Below, one piece after another: positions 1-14,639 of a stretch of 64,000 bases of DNA (the stretch's first letter is position 1; each line of letters begins with the position of its first letter). Source of the DNA: Elysia chlorotica (lineage: Eukaryota > Mollusca > Gastropoda > Plakobranchidae); NCBI GenBank assembly GCA_003991915.1, contig RQTK01000101.1, positions 374,150 through 438,149 on the forward strand, given 5' to 3'. Under the pieces are notes generated by a model, which did no database searches, was not told the origin of the DNA, and worked only from the letters and a program-made list of their open reading frames with translations. The position numbers and the translations under genes were made by a program.

Positions 1-47
<47 letters not shown>

Positions 48-73
48 GTTATTATTATTATTATTATTATTAT
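1..73. repeat. (TTA)n trinucleotide microsatellite
   Basis: Near-perfect TTA repeat with one G interruption near position 48. It touches the window edge, so its true length is unknown. Confidence 0.97.
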
Positions 74-174
74 CTCTTTTACCGTCATCAATATAATAAG
101 CAGTATTAATATTACCATCATCATTACTGTCGCCTTCAACATCCCCATCACCATCACCGAGACTAACGCCTACC

Positions 175-310
175 GCTTTTTACGTACTGCCACACTGAGA
201 CAGAGCTATTTCAGCAAGACACATTATTTTACGGACCCAACCTGTAGGGGACGAGATCTGGACCTCCTAATTAGAAGCCACACTCTCCACCATTGAGCTA
301 TCTCATCTAC
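175..310 (-). mobile_element. tRNA-derived SINE remnant
   Basis: Read on the minus strand it begins with a degenerate tRNA-like head (ATAGCTCAATGGTGGAGAG resembles an A box). It continues with a body shared with the copies at 13.2, 23.3, 53.9 and 62.6 kb: the words 'GTAGGGGACGAGATC' and 'CTGCCACACTGAGACAG' recur there with substitutions. It is old and diverged. Confidence 0.55.
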
Positions 311-899
311 AATCAATGTTATTGATCTGCTCGATTTATTCCTATTGAACACTCACAATCGCGTCTCCCAAAATTGACAATTCTAATAGGTAGACAGACA
401 ATTGAAGATGAGAGGAGTAAGGAAAGAATAAAACAACATAATGGAAAACATTGGCGTCGAATGATCGTGAACGTATTAACAATGTTATGTCTACTTGTTG
501 CTTGTGAAAGAAAGTTCTATACAACCGCACATGCACATGCACTACTGTGAATTCTGCAAGGAAACACAAGTTCACTACCAAAGACTGATCTACGGTCAAA
601 ACATCCCCAAGGAAAGTAGCCAGTGGCCATAGCTGCCAAAAGCGATGGCTCCGTGTTCTGAATTATCAGATGTGGATGCACTAGAGGGTGTAAGGCGCTA
701 TGCAAATGCATCATAAGCATCAATGAAGCTTCTAAATGTAAATACCTATTTGATAGTAATGGAAATAGTGACAGCAGTGACACCAGGTGGGTATTATATT
801 AATTCACAACTGCATTCTACATATTGCGACCACTAATCATTAGTTCATTTTGAAATTTGATTTTTTTTAATAACTCATGTATTTTATCAATTTAATAAA
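311..899. other. Non-coding flank, nothing recognised
   Basis: AT-rich sequence between a SINE remnant and a tandem repeat. Open frames here have no recognisable protein character and no splice context. Confidence 0.5.
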
Positions 900-1210
900 A
901 CTTCCATATTTATGTCTAAACGTACTAAAATAGTCTTCAATTATGTTTTTGTGTCAACTTTTAAGATATGAACAAAATTCAACTTTTTGTCTCAGGTAGC
1001 GGACATCTTGGATTTCACATAGATTTGATCAAGATGTCAATTTAAAAGCATTTTATTAATTATACAATTGTTCCATCAGATTCCTTATATCTGAAAGCAT
1101 ACTAAACCAGTCCTCATTTATGTTTTTGTGTCAATTGCTCATATAAATATGACCATTTACAGATTGTTCGTCTTGGAATGGATGGCGCCCATCTTGGATT
1201 TTTTAGTAGG
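900..1210. repeat. Degenerate ~177-bp tandem repeat
   Basis: The segment starting near 900 (TTCCATATTTATGTC..., ...TTATGTTTTTGTGTCAA at 940-956, ...CATCTTGGATTT) recurs from about 1078 (TTCCTTATATCTG..., TTATGTTTTTGTGTCAA at 1117-1133, CATCTTGGATTT near 1192). The two units are imperfect. They may be part of a non-autonomous transposon with subrepeats. Confidence 0.6.
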
Positions 1211-3819
1211 CCCTATCTAAATTGTTTGTTTAATTGTCCTTAAAGTCATTTATGTGAACTTTTGTGCTTTTACCACAAAGCCCACAATTATGTCACAAAT
1301 CTGCCCTACTATCAGTGTGGCAAGGTAAGAGGCAATTGACTTTGTCATTTCATAATTACATTTTTCCTTCCTTGACTTTTCGCTGCAATAAATATGTTAG
1401 ATATGTTAGCTGATAGAGAGGCAGCAATCAGCTGTAAAGAAACCAGCTAAACCATAACCAATATAATGAATTTATTTATTAAAAGCACAAAGAACAAAAT
1501 AACTTTACTTACATTTACACACTATTTAAAGTATTTTGTATTTTTTCTGAAAGGAAGTAAAGATATAGTGTAAACTCACTATAAAAATTATAATGATAGA
1601 ATGTATAAAACTCCAAAATTTAACATCTTAAGCGAATGTAAAAATATGTAATATATTGCAGTGCAATAAAGTAGCAATATACAAGCATATATAGTAAATA
1701 ATGAAATAACATATAGCATTGTTGAAAGTAATTTTCTTTTCTTTTTTTTCAAACTGAATACCTTTTGTATGAAACAGGTGCCATTACTTATTATCATAAC
1801 ATATCAAAATTTTTATCAGAATTTTAGAACTTGACCAATTTTGAAAAATGTGTTGCCATTACATTTTCTTACTGAAGTCAGGAAAAAGTAGTAAGCTGGT
1901 AGATTGCAGCATCCTGATCTACACATAGAATATATTTTATGCTTTCAGTTTTTACCCTCCTCATTGACTTTCCAAAACTCTTCCATCTTTCTGTAGCACC
2001 AACTCTAAGTGTGTCATCTGTCACTTACTTATCAATCAAGGGCCTGATTATAGCAACACATGCTTTTTCTGTGTACTATACTCTAAAGAGATAATATACA
2101 ATTGTTTGAGATTGTGACTTAGAATATGAAAAAAATCCAGAACAACCTACTGAGACAATTTAGACAGTATTCCAGTCCGAGTGCTTTAAATCAACAAAGA
2201 GAAAAGCAGCCCTTATCCTGGCATGTTAATCAATTGCCACAATTCCTACATTAGTAAGAGAGTCTTAAAATCAAGTAGTCATTTTATTTTTCATTGACCG
2301 TTTATTATCATATGCATTCATATCTTTAATTTGAAAAAGCTTTTCCTGGTTTGTCGATTCCCCAGGTAAAAAAGCTTACTTCAGCATCAAAATACACATG
2401 TGTAAGTCCAAATTCACAATGGTAATAGATAAAGCAAAATAAAATAAAACAGTTCAACAATAATGAAGATGTCAACTCTGCTTTAACGTATTAAAAACAA
2501 AGGCACCTAAATGAAGACAGCATTTCTTATGCCTAGATATACTTTGATAAATTGAATATCTTTTTTATTTACATAATGGACGGAACCAAATAAAACAATA
2601 ACACAAAAAAAATTATTTTTTGTGGGGTTAAGAAAGGCAAAATACTTTATCCCGTATTAACTCCTCTTTAACTGTGGGGGGGACTAAACAAGGCATAAGC
2701 ACTCTATGTTAAAAAGCACATATTTGATATCACAGATTGCCTGATATAAGTATCTGACAGAGATGTAGAAAACAATTAAAACACTTCTATCACAGATAAT
2801 CAAAGGAATGTATTCCACACAATGGTTGTTTTGTGCCAGTACTTCCACAGCTGCTCAATCAATATTCACAAATAACAATTATTTTTGTAAGTTATCCACT
2901 GGGTATATTTCAAGCACTGTTTACGTTTCCTTTACATGACTTTGTGTGTTTCTTTTGGTGAAAAAGGAAAGGAAAAAATAGTTTACACTTAAATCTTTTC
3001 TGCTTGTGAGAGCCTAGTCTCAAAAGCATTGAATCATAGATTTAAAGAAAAATAGTCTTGGGTCTTGTCTTTGATATAAAATTGGCTGTCCGTGTAATTT
3101 TTTTATTTGTGACAACAGGATCACATATTCCTTTTTAAATAATTTTTTCTTCTTCAAACAGCAATAGAAAAATATTCAACATAGTGAGACATCCAAATCT
3201 GAAATCAAATGAGGATATTTTGTCCAACAAGGGTCTTAAGTCACTTTAGTAAGAAACATCAACAGCAAAACAATGTTGACTATCACACTGTCATAATTAT
3301 AAATTGAGCACTTTTAAATATGCAGGGTCTAATTGCTGCAATTTTATCACATGTTACAAGATTTTCTCAACAAAGAAAAAAGTAATTTTTTTTTTTAATA
3401 TGCATAAAATGTACTAAGATACATTTTTTTTTCAAACCATCTAAAGCGCTCGCTTTGTAATTAGTTGGGTTTTTTTTCATTTGAGCAGATGCAAGTAAAT
3501 ATCCAAACACTTAAATCCAAAATAATAATTATCTTGATGATTTCAATAGCATTTTACTTTCTTTTTTCATCGTTATTTGCTTTTCACTAATATATTTATA
3601 GGATTATTTTTTTTATAAGATTTCTATACCAGAAAAAAAAGACAATAACCAAATAAAAGATTACTTCTAAAAACAACCTCATTTAGCAAATCATGTCATC
3701 ATAATCTTTATAAGGATGAGACATTCATCACATGAAACAGTGCTATATGATATGATAAAAAAAAAAGTAACAATATTTAAAAAGCAAAACTAGCAATAGC
3801 AGTAGGTTCTGAACAAAAC
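1211..3819. other. 3' flank of the ANKAR-like gene, unassigned
   Basis: No exon-like sequence was found on either strand. The part next to 3820 is expected to hold the minus-strand 3' UTR. Several TTTATT words (AATAAA on the minus strand, for example near 3102) could be polyadenylation signals, but none can be chosen from sequence alone. Confidence 0.4.
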
Positions 3820-4516
3820 TTAATTTTCTTTTTTCCATGTGCTTAACTTGGTCTTGAAGCTGCTTGAGGGAGAGGGACATGACAATGTGGACACTGGTCT
3901 GGCCTGGTCGGATCCAGGTGTTTTCACCTGATTTATTTGAGAGAGATAGGAAAAATAATATTAACAGAAATAATTGTAACAAATAAGACTTCCAATGTAT
4001 CACAATTTCGACTTGAACAATAAATTAATTATGTTGTTTTCCTAAAGAAAAACGATAATTCAGTTACAATGTATTCTGGTTTTTTATTGAGTCCTTATTC
4101 TAAAACTTAGCTCACTCGACAAAATGAAAGGCATTTGATAGTAAAACTGTGCAACTTTCTTAGTCACTTTTATTACTTATGCATGGTCCCATTTTTATTC
4201 TTTCTATGGTTATTTAAATAACATTAACAATCTTAAATTAGAAGTCATGACAGTAGAAATGAAAATTATATTTATTACAAGATGTATCGTTGATAAAAAG
4301 TGGTAGCAACAGTATCAAGTATTAGTATTAGTAATAGTGGCAGCACCAGCAGTATATAGTAAAGAAACTGTGATATCTCTCACCCTTCCGCTCTCCTGGC
4401 TCTTTCTCTTTTCCCTTCTCTCTTTCACTATCTTTCTTTCTCTGTCTGTGTGTGTGTGTGTGTCTCTGTCTGTCTGTATCTGTCTCTCTCTCTGTCTCTC
4501 TGTCTGTCTCTCTCTC

Positions 4517-4604
<88 letters not shown>

Positions 4605-5116
4605 TCTCTTTCTCTCTCTTCCTCCGCTTTCCTCCCTCTCTTTTAACAATTTAATAAAAGCTGAAATAACCAAAATGTATGCTTACATTATTGTCCTCAA
4701 TCACAATATCTGGAATGTTTGCCCTACTGGCACCACGCATCACCTTGGTAGGAGCAGATACAGCCCGCATGTTAGAGTTGTTACTGTTTTGATGCCGCTG
4801 AGGCTGTCTACTGGTATGGGGACGTCCTGGGAAAAAACAATAAAGGACATTTAGAGATTTCTTTAAATCTATGTTTAGTCATTAAAAATAGATCCAAAAG
4901 TTTTCAAAATAGATGAACTAGAAAAGTAATCTTAAAAAGATAGTTGGTAGAGCACAATTTTTGTTTTGCTACTATGATTAAAATGCACTGGCAATGTTGC
5001 ATGATAAGCTTTGGTTTCAAAACGTCAACTTTTTATTGGTATCCGTTGGAAGGGTTAACTTACTTTCCCTCAAATTGACCTTTTTAGGAACTGGAATTCC
5101 TCCATTGATTTCAAGT
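3820..5116 (-). CDS. ANKAR: ANKAR-like exons 23-25: low-complexity C-terminal tail
   Basis: Three short exons (5116-5064, 4826-4687, 3927-3820) encode about 100 residues. They are rich in Ser, Pro, Asn, Arg and Lys, end in WKKEN and carry no recognisable domain. They are assigned because phase is kept (2/1/0) and the splice sites are clean. The tail is basic and probably disordered. The last intron contains a long (CT/GA)n tract just after the donor at 4686. Confidence 0.8.
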
Positions 5117-8100
5117 CTGAAAGAATAAACAATTATTTATAGAATAAAAGGTCACAAAATATACTTTGAATACTGATGGGGGAAATATTTTCAAGCTGTC
5201 TCTCTTCAAATAGATTTTAATGCCAAAAGTGGATTCTAGTCAAGTAAAATAAAGGGCAAAACAAATTATTTTTTTTACAAGAATAGCAGTTTCTAGAACT
5301 GGGTGGGTTCTTGAATGGCAAAAACATGGTACATGTGGAGCAATGGAGAGCAAATTAAGCAAGCATTAAAATAATCATAAAGGATCTAAACTAAGGAATT
5401 ATGCTGCTGTTCAATGAATAACGTCTAAATATGAATCAAAGGAGTACGAATTAATACTTACGCTTGACATGGTAGCCCAATGAGCTTAGCCCGCTTAAAG
5501 TCGTCTTTGAATTCTTGACTAATACGAGGGTCAACACCAATGTTATCCATGAGCTTTTCAAAGAGGCCCGGGTTGTTGCGGCATTGTGAAAACAGCAGGC
5601 GGTAAGCTGTCTTGTTGAATGTAAGGTAGCCCAAAGTTACCGCAGCACCGTTACGAACCTGGTGACAGAGAAATTCGAAAAACGATTCCTGAAACTAGTG
5701 TTGATTTTTTTTCTGAATGACAGGCAAAACATGTGAGACAGCCACCAAAAGTATTGTAATTTGCACTTTCAGTCATGAATCTTTTACTCATTTTTATATC
5801 AGAAATTGTATGCAAAAGATCAACAAAAAGATATTGTAATTAGGGGATAAATGTGAAGTTCTCCCTTACCATAACATTTTCATTAGGGGATAGATATGAA
5901 ATTCTCCATTACCATATCATTTTCATTAGGGGATAGTGTTCTCATTAACAATGCCATTGTCAATAGGAGATGTATGTACAAATTCTCATTTGCAATGTCA
6001 TTGTCATAAGGGGATAGTTTCAAATTTTCACTTACAATGTCATTTTCATTATGGTATAGTTTAAAATTCTAACTAAAATTTTAACTTACAATGTCGTTTT
6101 CAGAGTCAAGCCTCTTGACCAAAAGGTCTAGGGCACCTGTGGTTATCATAGCATCTGTTAGTCCAGCCCTGGTATGAGCTAAGGAAGAAAGCAGACTGCA
6201 GGCGAGCACAACAACCTTTTCCTCACTGGACTCAATCTTGGACACCAGTAAAGAGATGCCCTGAGCCGTAAGAGGCACTTGATCACGGTCTACAATTACC
6301 CTGGCTAATACAACCACCTGCACCAAAAGAAAGATGAATTCTCTATTGACGCTTTTGAAAGTAAAAATAGTTCAGGTGAAGGTAACTAAAGATCAAATAA
6401 TCTAAATAATGAATCCATAATCTTTTGGGAGCCTACAGGTCATTGCTTCTAGAAAAAAAAAACTTGTCCATGTGAAACTTTTAGTAATAATTAAAGTAAA
6501 AAAGCATATGTCACCAATTTTTATGGCGATATATTCCTATTATTGGATTTAGATTCTAAATGTTTACAGTTATAAAATCATGCTACTTCTCAGATTGCAT
6601 AGTTTCAGGAAAAGGCAAGACCTAAATAATTAGTATTATCAAAAATGCATCATGTTATTTAAATTCCCCTGTAAATTATCTTTCTTCCTTCATGAACTAA
6701 AACAAAAACAAGCAGTTTTTCTTTTTTTAAAGATGCATTTATGTAAGTGTGCGCATTAACTTGACGCCAGAAATCTTCAATACTTATGGCCTTTCAGTGA
6801 TTTGAGAAGATGTGAGTTGACTGGGAAAACAGTTTGTTGAAACCATGCTCTTTAAACCTCCTCCTGACTACGATTCTTTTTAACATAATTCTCTGCTTTG
6901 CTGGATATTTAATTTTTTTTTTCTCAGGGAGATAAACCAGCAACAAAAATATCTTTGCCCAACTACATGATCAGGACTGTTTTAGAAGCAGAAGAAAATT
7001 ATTTCTTATATTGACAAACCAAATTTAAAAGTGAATCAGTAAAAGTATAAGAAAGACCTTTTTCTATTGCTGCAATGTATTCTGAAAGTAATGATAACAG
7101 AAAATGATGGCTAAGAAGTATGGTGCCCATAAATTCTCACTAAGTGATCAGGTAGTAATGGATCATGGATCATAAATAGAGAAAAAAAAAATTTCTGCAA
7201 CCTACAAACAAGAAAAATTATTAGCAATGGCAATGATGCACGAAAAAAAAAAAATACATTTATTACAGAGAGTGCTTTTTTCCCATTTCATTTTATTTTA
7301 GAACTTACCTGAAACGCTGCATAGCATTGGTAGAATTCATCTGGTGTGTTTAGAAAGTTCTCAAAGACTGAATATCTTATGCCACCGGCTTCTCTGATTG
7401 AAAACTGCTGAGGAGTTTTGTTGAAAGCAAATATTGTCAAGGCCATTCCAGCCCGTAAACTGATTTCCTGAAATAAAAGAAATAATTTATTTTAGTGAAA
7501 TGAACTGAATATTTTTAAATAGCTGAAAACATAATAAATTGTATTTGGATCCGTAGCAAAGTTCAATGCTGGGTGGCTTAAAATATAACTAAATAATGAA
7601 ATATTAAAAAATAACATATTCCTACAAAATACCATCTTTTTATGTCTTTTTTTTTAATTATCTGAAATATTTACTTCAATAATACAATTCTCAAGTCAGC
7701 CTGAATGGTAAAGAAATTGAATATATGCTTCTTTATGACTGTTTTTGCTTTTTTATTCTTCTTCTTTTTTAAAGTTTCATTATTAACATACCATCTCAGT
7801 CGTTGCAGTATCCATTGAAGTAGACATAGGTAACAGCTTTTGTGTTACTTATTTCCTCTATGATATATCATACAAACTTGAAAATCAAAAGATAACATCT
7901 TCCAAGAAAGATACTATGTCACCGTTGTCAATATGTTGCAGTTTTCTATCATTAAAAACAAAGTACCAGTACCTGATCTTTGGACCTGAGAAGGGTGAGC
8001 AATGTGTTGAAGCGAAAGCTTGGCTCCTCTGCCAGCTTTTCCTGGTTTTCCTTATTGCTGAGGACAACACAGCCAAGTGAGATAGCAACTTCCACTTGGA

Positions 8101-11100
8101 TCTCATCATTGGGCGGATACAAGAGCAAGTTGACAAGCACAGGAATGGCACCTTCCTCAGCTATTTTTCGTTGAGTTACTTTATTGTTACTGTATGCAAC
8201 TCCTAAAGATAGAGAAAAAAAAAAACAAAGAGAGCAAATCACATAAAGCATATACTCTTTGACTTTACTTTATCCGTTATTTAAGAGCCTCCTATACCCA
8301 TTCCATGTTGGGTTGACAATAGCATAGAAGTTAATAAAAAAAAATCATACATCATATGCATATAACAGATGAAAATGCTTGTAGAGAGTAAAAATAAGAA
8401 AGGCGTAATCTATGCTCCTCAGAAAAGCTATTTTAAATCCACTCTTATTGTTCTTATTCTTGTTGAAACTTACAAATACCATATTAATTTTTTTTTTTTA
8501 TTAAAAATGTTAGATTTTGAATAAACTTATAACTCTGTTGCAAAAATCTTTTTAATTTGCCTTTAGTAAGTTTTAATAAAATACCATCTATAAGAAAATT
8601 AAAGCATTAAGAATGGCGGTAACTGCGTACCAATAAATTTCGAGGTATTACAATAGACTCACCTACGCACAGAGTCCCAACTACCTTTATAACCATTAAA
8701 AGTACACGTTGAGATGTTTTGGGTGAACGCAGAAGGCGTACCAACTGCTGAAAGGCATCAGCTGCTGCCAACTTATTCTGATTTGACATGTTCTCTGTGC
8801 CCAAGGCAATGGCAGTCATACACCCTTCAAGCAAGATAAAACAATAGATGAAAATTTCCTTCACCATACCAAAAATTATATGCTTTTCAAAGAGCATCAA
8901 CTTCAGATGTTAAAAAGAAATATTACCAGACAAAATGCATTAGCGGAATTACAAACTAGAATCTATCTTTAAAAGTACATGCAATTTGACTGAATTGAGG
9001 AATAGCAATATTAATCAAAATTAGACGCAATATAAAGTTTAATGCAGACTAAAAAAATTGTTTTATTTTTTATTTTTACAAAAAAAATTAAATAACACTT
9101 GTGAAACAGTAAACATGCCAGACATCATTTCTTACCAACATAAAGAAGCTTCTCTGTAGGCTCCAATAGCATTTGTATGATGTGCGGGATTGTGATACGT
9201 TCAGCAATATATTTTTGCTGAGTGCGAGTGTTGCCTGCTATGGCCCAAAGAGAGCATGCTCCTTGTTCACGCACCTCCACATACACGTTCTAGAAATGAA
9301 AGGGATTAAAAAATCCTAAAAAGGGGCAAACTAGCTTGCTAAAATAATTTTTTTTAAGTTTTTAAAAACCCTAATAAGTAATTTCTTAAATACTTCTGCT
9401 GCCAATTTTCCACTTTTGTCTAAATGTATAAAATGGAAGTTATAAAAATCTTAGTAGAGAGCCATTTCTTTTGTTTTTGGTAGGTTCATGGGCACTTCAA
9501 CTCTAGACAAATTCTCAGTTGGACTAATTAAGTCCCATTTATTACAATCTCTAAGTTTTGGGCCTATATATGTCTCTTAAAGAATCAAATCATTACGCAG
9601 AAGATTGCTCATCATATCCTCACTCTGCTAGTATTGTAGATGTGCGATGATTACAGAAAAAGAAAGGTTGATTCCTGCCTCGGTATTAAAAATCCTACTA
9701 TGTTTATTTTGTATTTAATCAAAACATAGCAGTGCATTTTAAATGAAACATCACCATGAGATAGACATTGATCCAACAAACACATTGATAAGCTAATGTC
9801 AAATGGCATAACTGTGCGATATGCCACCCTGATAGCTCAGTTATGATTTTCAACTTTCATACATGTTCTTAATTACTAGGGGAAAGGGAAGCAAGAGAAG
9901 ATGATGATTTCAAGTGAATCACCTTTAGAAGTCTGATGAGGGCCTTGGGTGCATCTAGATCAAGGAAAACTTTTTGGCTCTGCGGATTGTTCATGGCTAA
10001 CGCCTCAAGAGCACTTGCTGCCTTCACTTGGACTGTTGTGCTGCGACTGCTTCGAATAAGTTCCACCAAAGGCCTAAAACGTGATGAAATGGTGTAGAAA
10101 AAAAGATATTTATATTTCCTTACCACATTGCTATACAAAGGGAAAGAATTATGATTATCTTTAAAAAAATGATTTAGGAAGTAATAAATGTCAGAGAGAG
10201 CATCTTTTAATATGTTCATGATACCCTTTTTATTTATTCCATACCCAAAAAAGCCCTTAAAAAGAGAAATCACTATTTGGCATCCTTATTCACAGATTTC
10301 TCAAAGACAAAATTGTATTGTCACAAAAAGCCATATGTGCTACAGAAAAAAAAATAAGAAACCCACACACAACAAGAAAAAAGCCTGATGCAGTAGGTTG
10401 GATAGCTGAGATCTTAGAATCCAACTTCCACACCTAGGCTATTGCGTTTCAAGAATATGGTTTGAAAATATTATGGATTACCACACAGAGTCAAAGCGGG
10501 GAATCCCAATACACTCAGCAGATCTTATCAAATAAAATGCTCTTAGATATCTACCAAGACTAATGACAAAAAATGGCTTACTTGTGTGCTCCCTCATTCA
10601 GCACAGCATTCTGATTTTCTGTATTTTTAGTCGTCACCGCTGCTAGTGCAGCTGCAGCTCCTGCCTGAAGATCCTCTGTAAGAGTAAAACATCAGATTGA
10701 TGTGGCATTTTTTCCTTCTCTTTAACAAGAAATTTGCTATGTATACAGTGGAAACATCATAATTTGCATTCCTTGGGAATCGACCTTAACTTCCAATTAA
10801 GAGAATTCAAAATACAGAAGAGGACATACTTGAACCACAAAAGTGTTAAAATTAGTAGACAGAATTTTACTATTTTTGAGAAACTGTGTTTATGATAGTT
10901 TCCTATTATTTTTCTTTCTATAGCAACCTTCTTGTAACCCCATTTCTTTAAAAGGCATGTCTTTGGGCAGCAATGAGGATTGAATTCTGCTTGACAGGTA
11001 GTACTTTTGTAATGCCTATTGGTGCTGTGAGCTTTGAATCAAGAGAATCACATCAGAAAAGAATTATGAGTCTGATTTTAATAGAGCCAAAGACAGAAAA

Positions 11101-14100
11101 ATAACCTATTCTCTTGTAAAATTTAGTTTATGAGAAATTCGAATTATCACACTTCGTTTTGTGAGGTTTCCACTATAACTATTTCATATCAGGCCTTAAA
11201 ACTTCAAATTAAAAATACAGAAAGAAAGAAGTTGTATTTCTTTACCAAAAATTGTCTCTAAAACGTCAGATTTTGCCAAATTTTTCAAAATGAAATTTTT
11301 TTAGAAAATTTGCTTCAGTAACAAAATTTTAAACACGCAATTTTCCATTTGTGTGGCAGAACAAAAACAACACAGAAGAACATTGAGTTGAAAAGCTTCC
11401 TAAACAAGAAATTTTAATGTGCTGCCTTTTTTTTCTATACCTGAAGAGACATCCAAGAACTCTACAAGTGGCTCAAGTCCTCCACACTGTGACACTGCAT
11501 CCTGATTCGCTCGACTTCCCAGGCACAAAACACGGATAGCATTCACTGCATTGACCAGGACATCTTCCAACTCTGAATCAAGCAAATTGACTAAGGGCAG
11601 GATGCCTCCCTTTTCAGCAATCAGACTCTGTGAGGGCACAACAATTAGTACTGAATATTTTACTTGGATGAAAGGAATGGAGCTTGGAAACATAGAATCT
11701 CTTGATTAAAAAAATGTATATCCATGTATTTAATAAATCAAATGAATTGGACATAAAAATACTGAATCATTTAAAAAAAATAATTTCTAACAACTTAAAA
11801 CTAAAAGATCATATGTCCATGAAATGAAGTACTACTGCATGATACATCAATTTTCTCAAAGAAACTATGAGTTAAGAAAATAGCGTGCTATCTCTTGAAC
11901 AGTATTAAAAAGAAAAGCTGGAGAACATTGAATAAGTAAAAATGAACAACAACAACAACAATAAGGAAAAAGAAGGAAAAGCAACAACTAGAGTTTAAAA
12001 AGATATTAAACCATAACACTTTTTAATTAAGGAGCATTGAGATAAAAAATTTTCTAGAGACCTGATTCTCTTCAATACAGGCAATATCAGAAAGGATGAT
12101 GGCTGCACGAGACTGAATATCGTCTATAGGAGAGCTCAGCAGATGGATTAAGATTGGTCCAGCATTGGCTGAGGAGAGCGCCTGACGAACGCTTTCATTC
12201 TCTGACGTGTTGCAAATCACAGATGCTGCCACAGATTGGAGCTCAGCGTTCTCAATATGCAAGAGATTCACAAGAGCAGGAATTCCCCCTAAAAAAATGA
12301 AATGAATATGCCAAACGGAGAATGATTTTTTAAATTTTGAACAAGAAAGAGAATATGAAATGTTTCAGACCCCAGCTACAAAATCTTAATAGAAAACACA
12401 ATTTACGCATGATTTAAAAGAATAATGTTATTGAAATGCATGCTGTTTTAAACTGAAAATGCAGAGGGAAGTTTTAAAAACAATAAATTTTCAATACAGA
12501 TTCATGTTTACATAGTAAATAGGAATAAATAAATTTATGCATTTTCAATGACAAAAATACAAAGCTTAATTTTTATTTATCTTTAAGAATGTTATTGGGA
12601 CTTCCTTAACTTTAGTGTCAAAGTAAAATAATCACTTTTCATCCAAAAATATCCGAATTACCAGATCCTGTTCAAACATAGTCTAGGGATTATGTTCACA
12701 ATTTTATAGTGAAAATTAGTTGGAGATTGAAATATCTTGCCTGCATCGAGAATGCATTTCCAATGGTCCTTTTTAGACGTTGATAATACTTCCAAGCACT
12801 TCACAGCACTGTCTTTTTTCTGCATGCTGGGATCTTGAAGCATCTCTGGAAAAAAGTACCAAGTATTAAGGCATAAAAAGAGCATTTCAAAACACAACAA
12901 ATTTAAGGCAGTCATTTATTACATTATTTTCAAAAAATCTGGAAAATGTCTATCTTCATATCAACAGTCATATTCCAATTAATCAGCCTCATCATTATCA
13001 CAGTCGTCTTTCGAATAATACTTCTGATTGATCATTCATATTTCATTACTTTGACTTTAAATTACGAGTGTCATGATGGGCATGAAATGAAATTTGCTGC
13101 ACAATTTTGAAGCAATGAGACTGTTTGCTTGTTTTTTTTGTAGTTTGTTTTGTTACTCAACGTCCAACCTCAGCTTTATACTTGCTGCTATTTTGCTATA
13201 TTGTGAACAGGCCACAAGACTGATATCTGACAATTGTATGTGCTGCCACACACGAGACAGGGCGGGGATACCATGACTCCTGTCTCAGCTGGTCACATTA
13301 AACTTTCACGGACTTAACCAGTAGGGGACAAAAGAGGACCAAAACATTTTTGGCCAATTGTGGGATTAAAACCGCAGATCATCCGACCTGGAGACCAACG
13401 CTCTACCACTTAAGTCAGTTTACCCCCTAATGTAATGAGACAAACTTATATCACAAGTTCCAACAAAATTTGGTTTAAAGTAGCTTGCTATGTGGTTGAT
13501 ACATACCGACCAAGACCTTCCATACTTGTGCTTCTGGGCTATCAAGCTCTATTAGGAACTCCAAAATGTTGGTGTGGAACCGCAGAGCGGCAAGTGTCAC
13601 CATGTTATTTCCCTCGGAATCCTTGATCCTGATCTCAGCCCCGAGGTCAATCAGACACTTGACTGCAGCAAGACCGCCTGAGCTGGAAGCCAGCAGAAGC
13701 GGTGTGGATCGAAGACTTTGAGCAAGAGGAAAGGAAACAAGAAGCGTTGTGAGTTCCAGGGTCAGCTTACTAAATGCCAGGGTGTGTTCTTTCCAGTTTT
13801 ATTATGTCTTGAGATTTCACGTTGCCAGATATACATAGAAAAAAGTATCTTAATTTTTTTCATTTTTTGCATTCTTCAAAAATTAGTTTTAAGTTTTTGA
13901 ATTACCTAATCTTTAATAACTATTTTATTTTCTTTCAAAACAGGATATTGACACAGATGAAATTTCTAACGTAGTGGTAGTCTGTACTTGGCAAATATTT
14001 CCAACAAGCCAAAGAACAAATTTTTAAACTTGGTTATTATTATTGAAGTAATAACTGGTTTATCTTTGTGAGACTCACTCATTTTTTGCTGGTAGCTCCA

Positions 14101-14593
14101 AAAGACCTGCATTTTTGCGAACCATAAGGCGAATGATGGGCTGGTGGTCAAAGAAGGCAGCATGATGAATTGGTGCCCATCCATCTTGATCTGTGGCTAA
14201 AATATTGGCATAGTGTGCCAATAGAAAACTCACAGCATCTAGGGAACCACATCGTGCTGCCATATGAAGGGCAGTTGGACCTTTGTAGTGGGAAAAGACA
14301 GGGCGAAGGGGAGAAAATACACTGAAAATATTTGCTTTCACGTTTTTTTTTTATAAAATTCAACATATCATACTATATAACAGTGTTCTGAGGACTGCGA
14401 AAAGACATGATGATTACTATTACATCAATTCCTTATGCATGTGATATTCATTCTTTTTTTCCTTCAAACTGTCTTACAAACTAAAATATATTTTATTATT
14501 ACGTAAAAGTACACATTGAATTAAACACATCACAACAGCTTGAAATGTTTTGAAAAACCCTATAAAAATAAATACAAAAAAAAAAAAATAATG

Positions 14594-14639
<46 letters not shown>

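Noticed and set aside
4337..4854. Long Ser/Leu- and Arg/Glu-rich open frames on both strands
   Set aside because: Produced by the (TC)n microsatellite; any frame in a dinucleotide repeat without stops is open.
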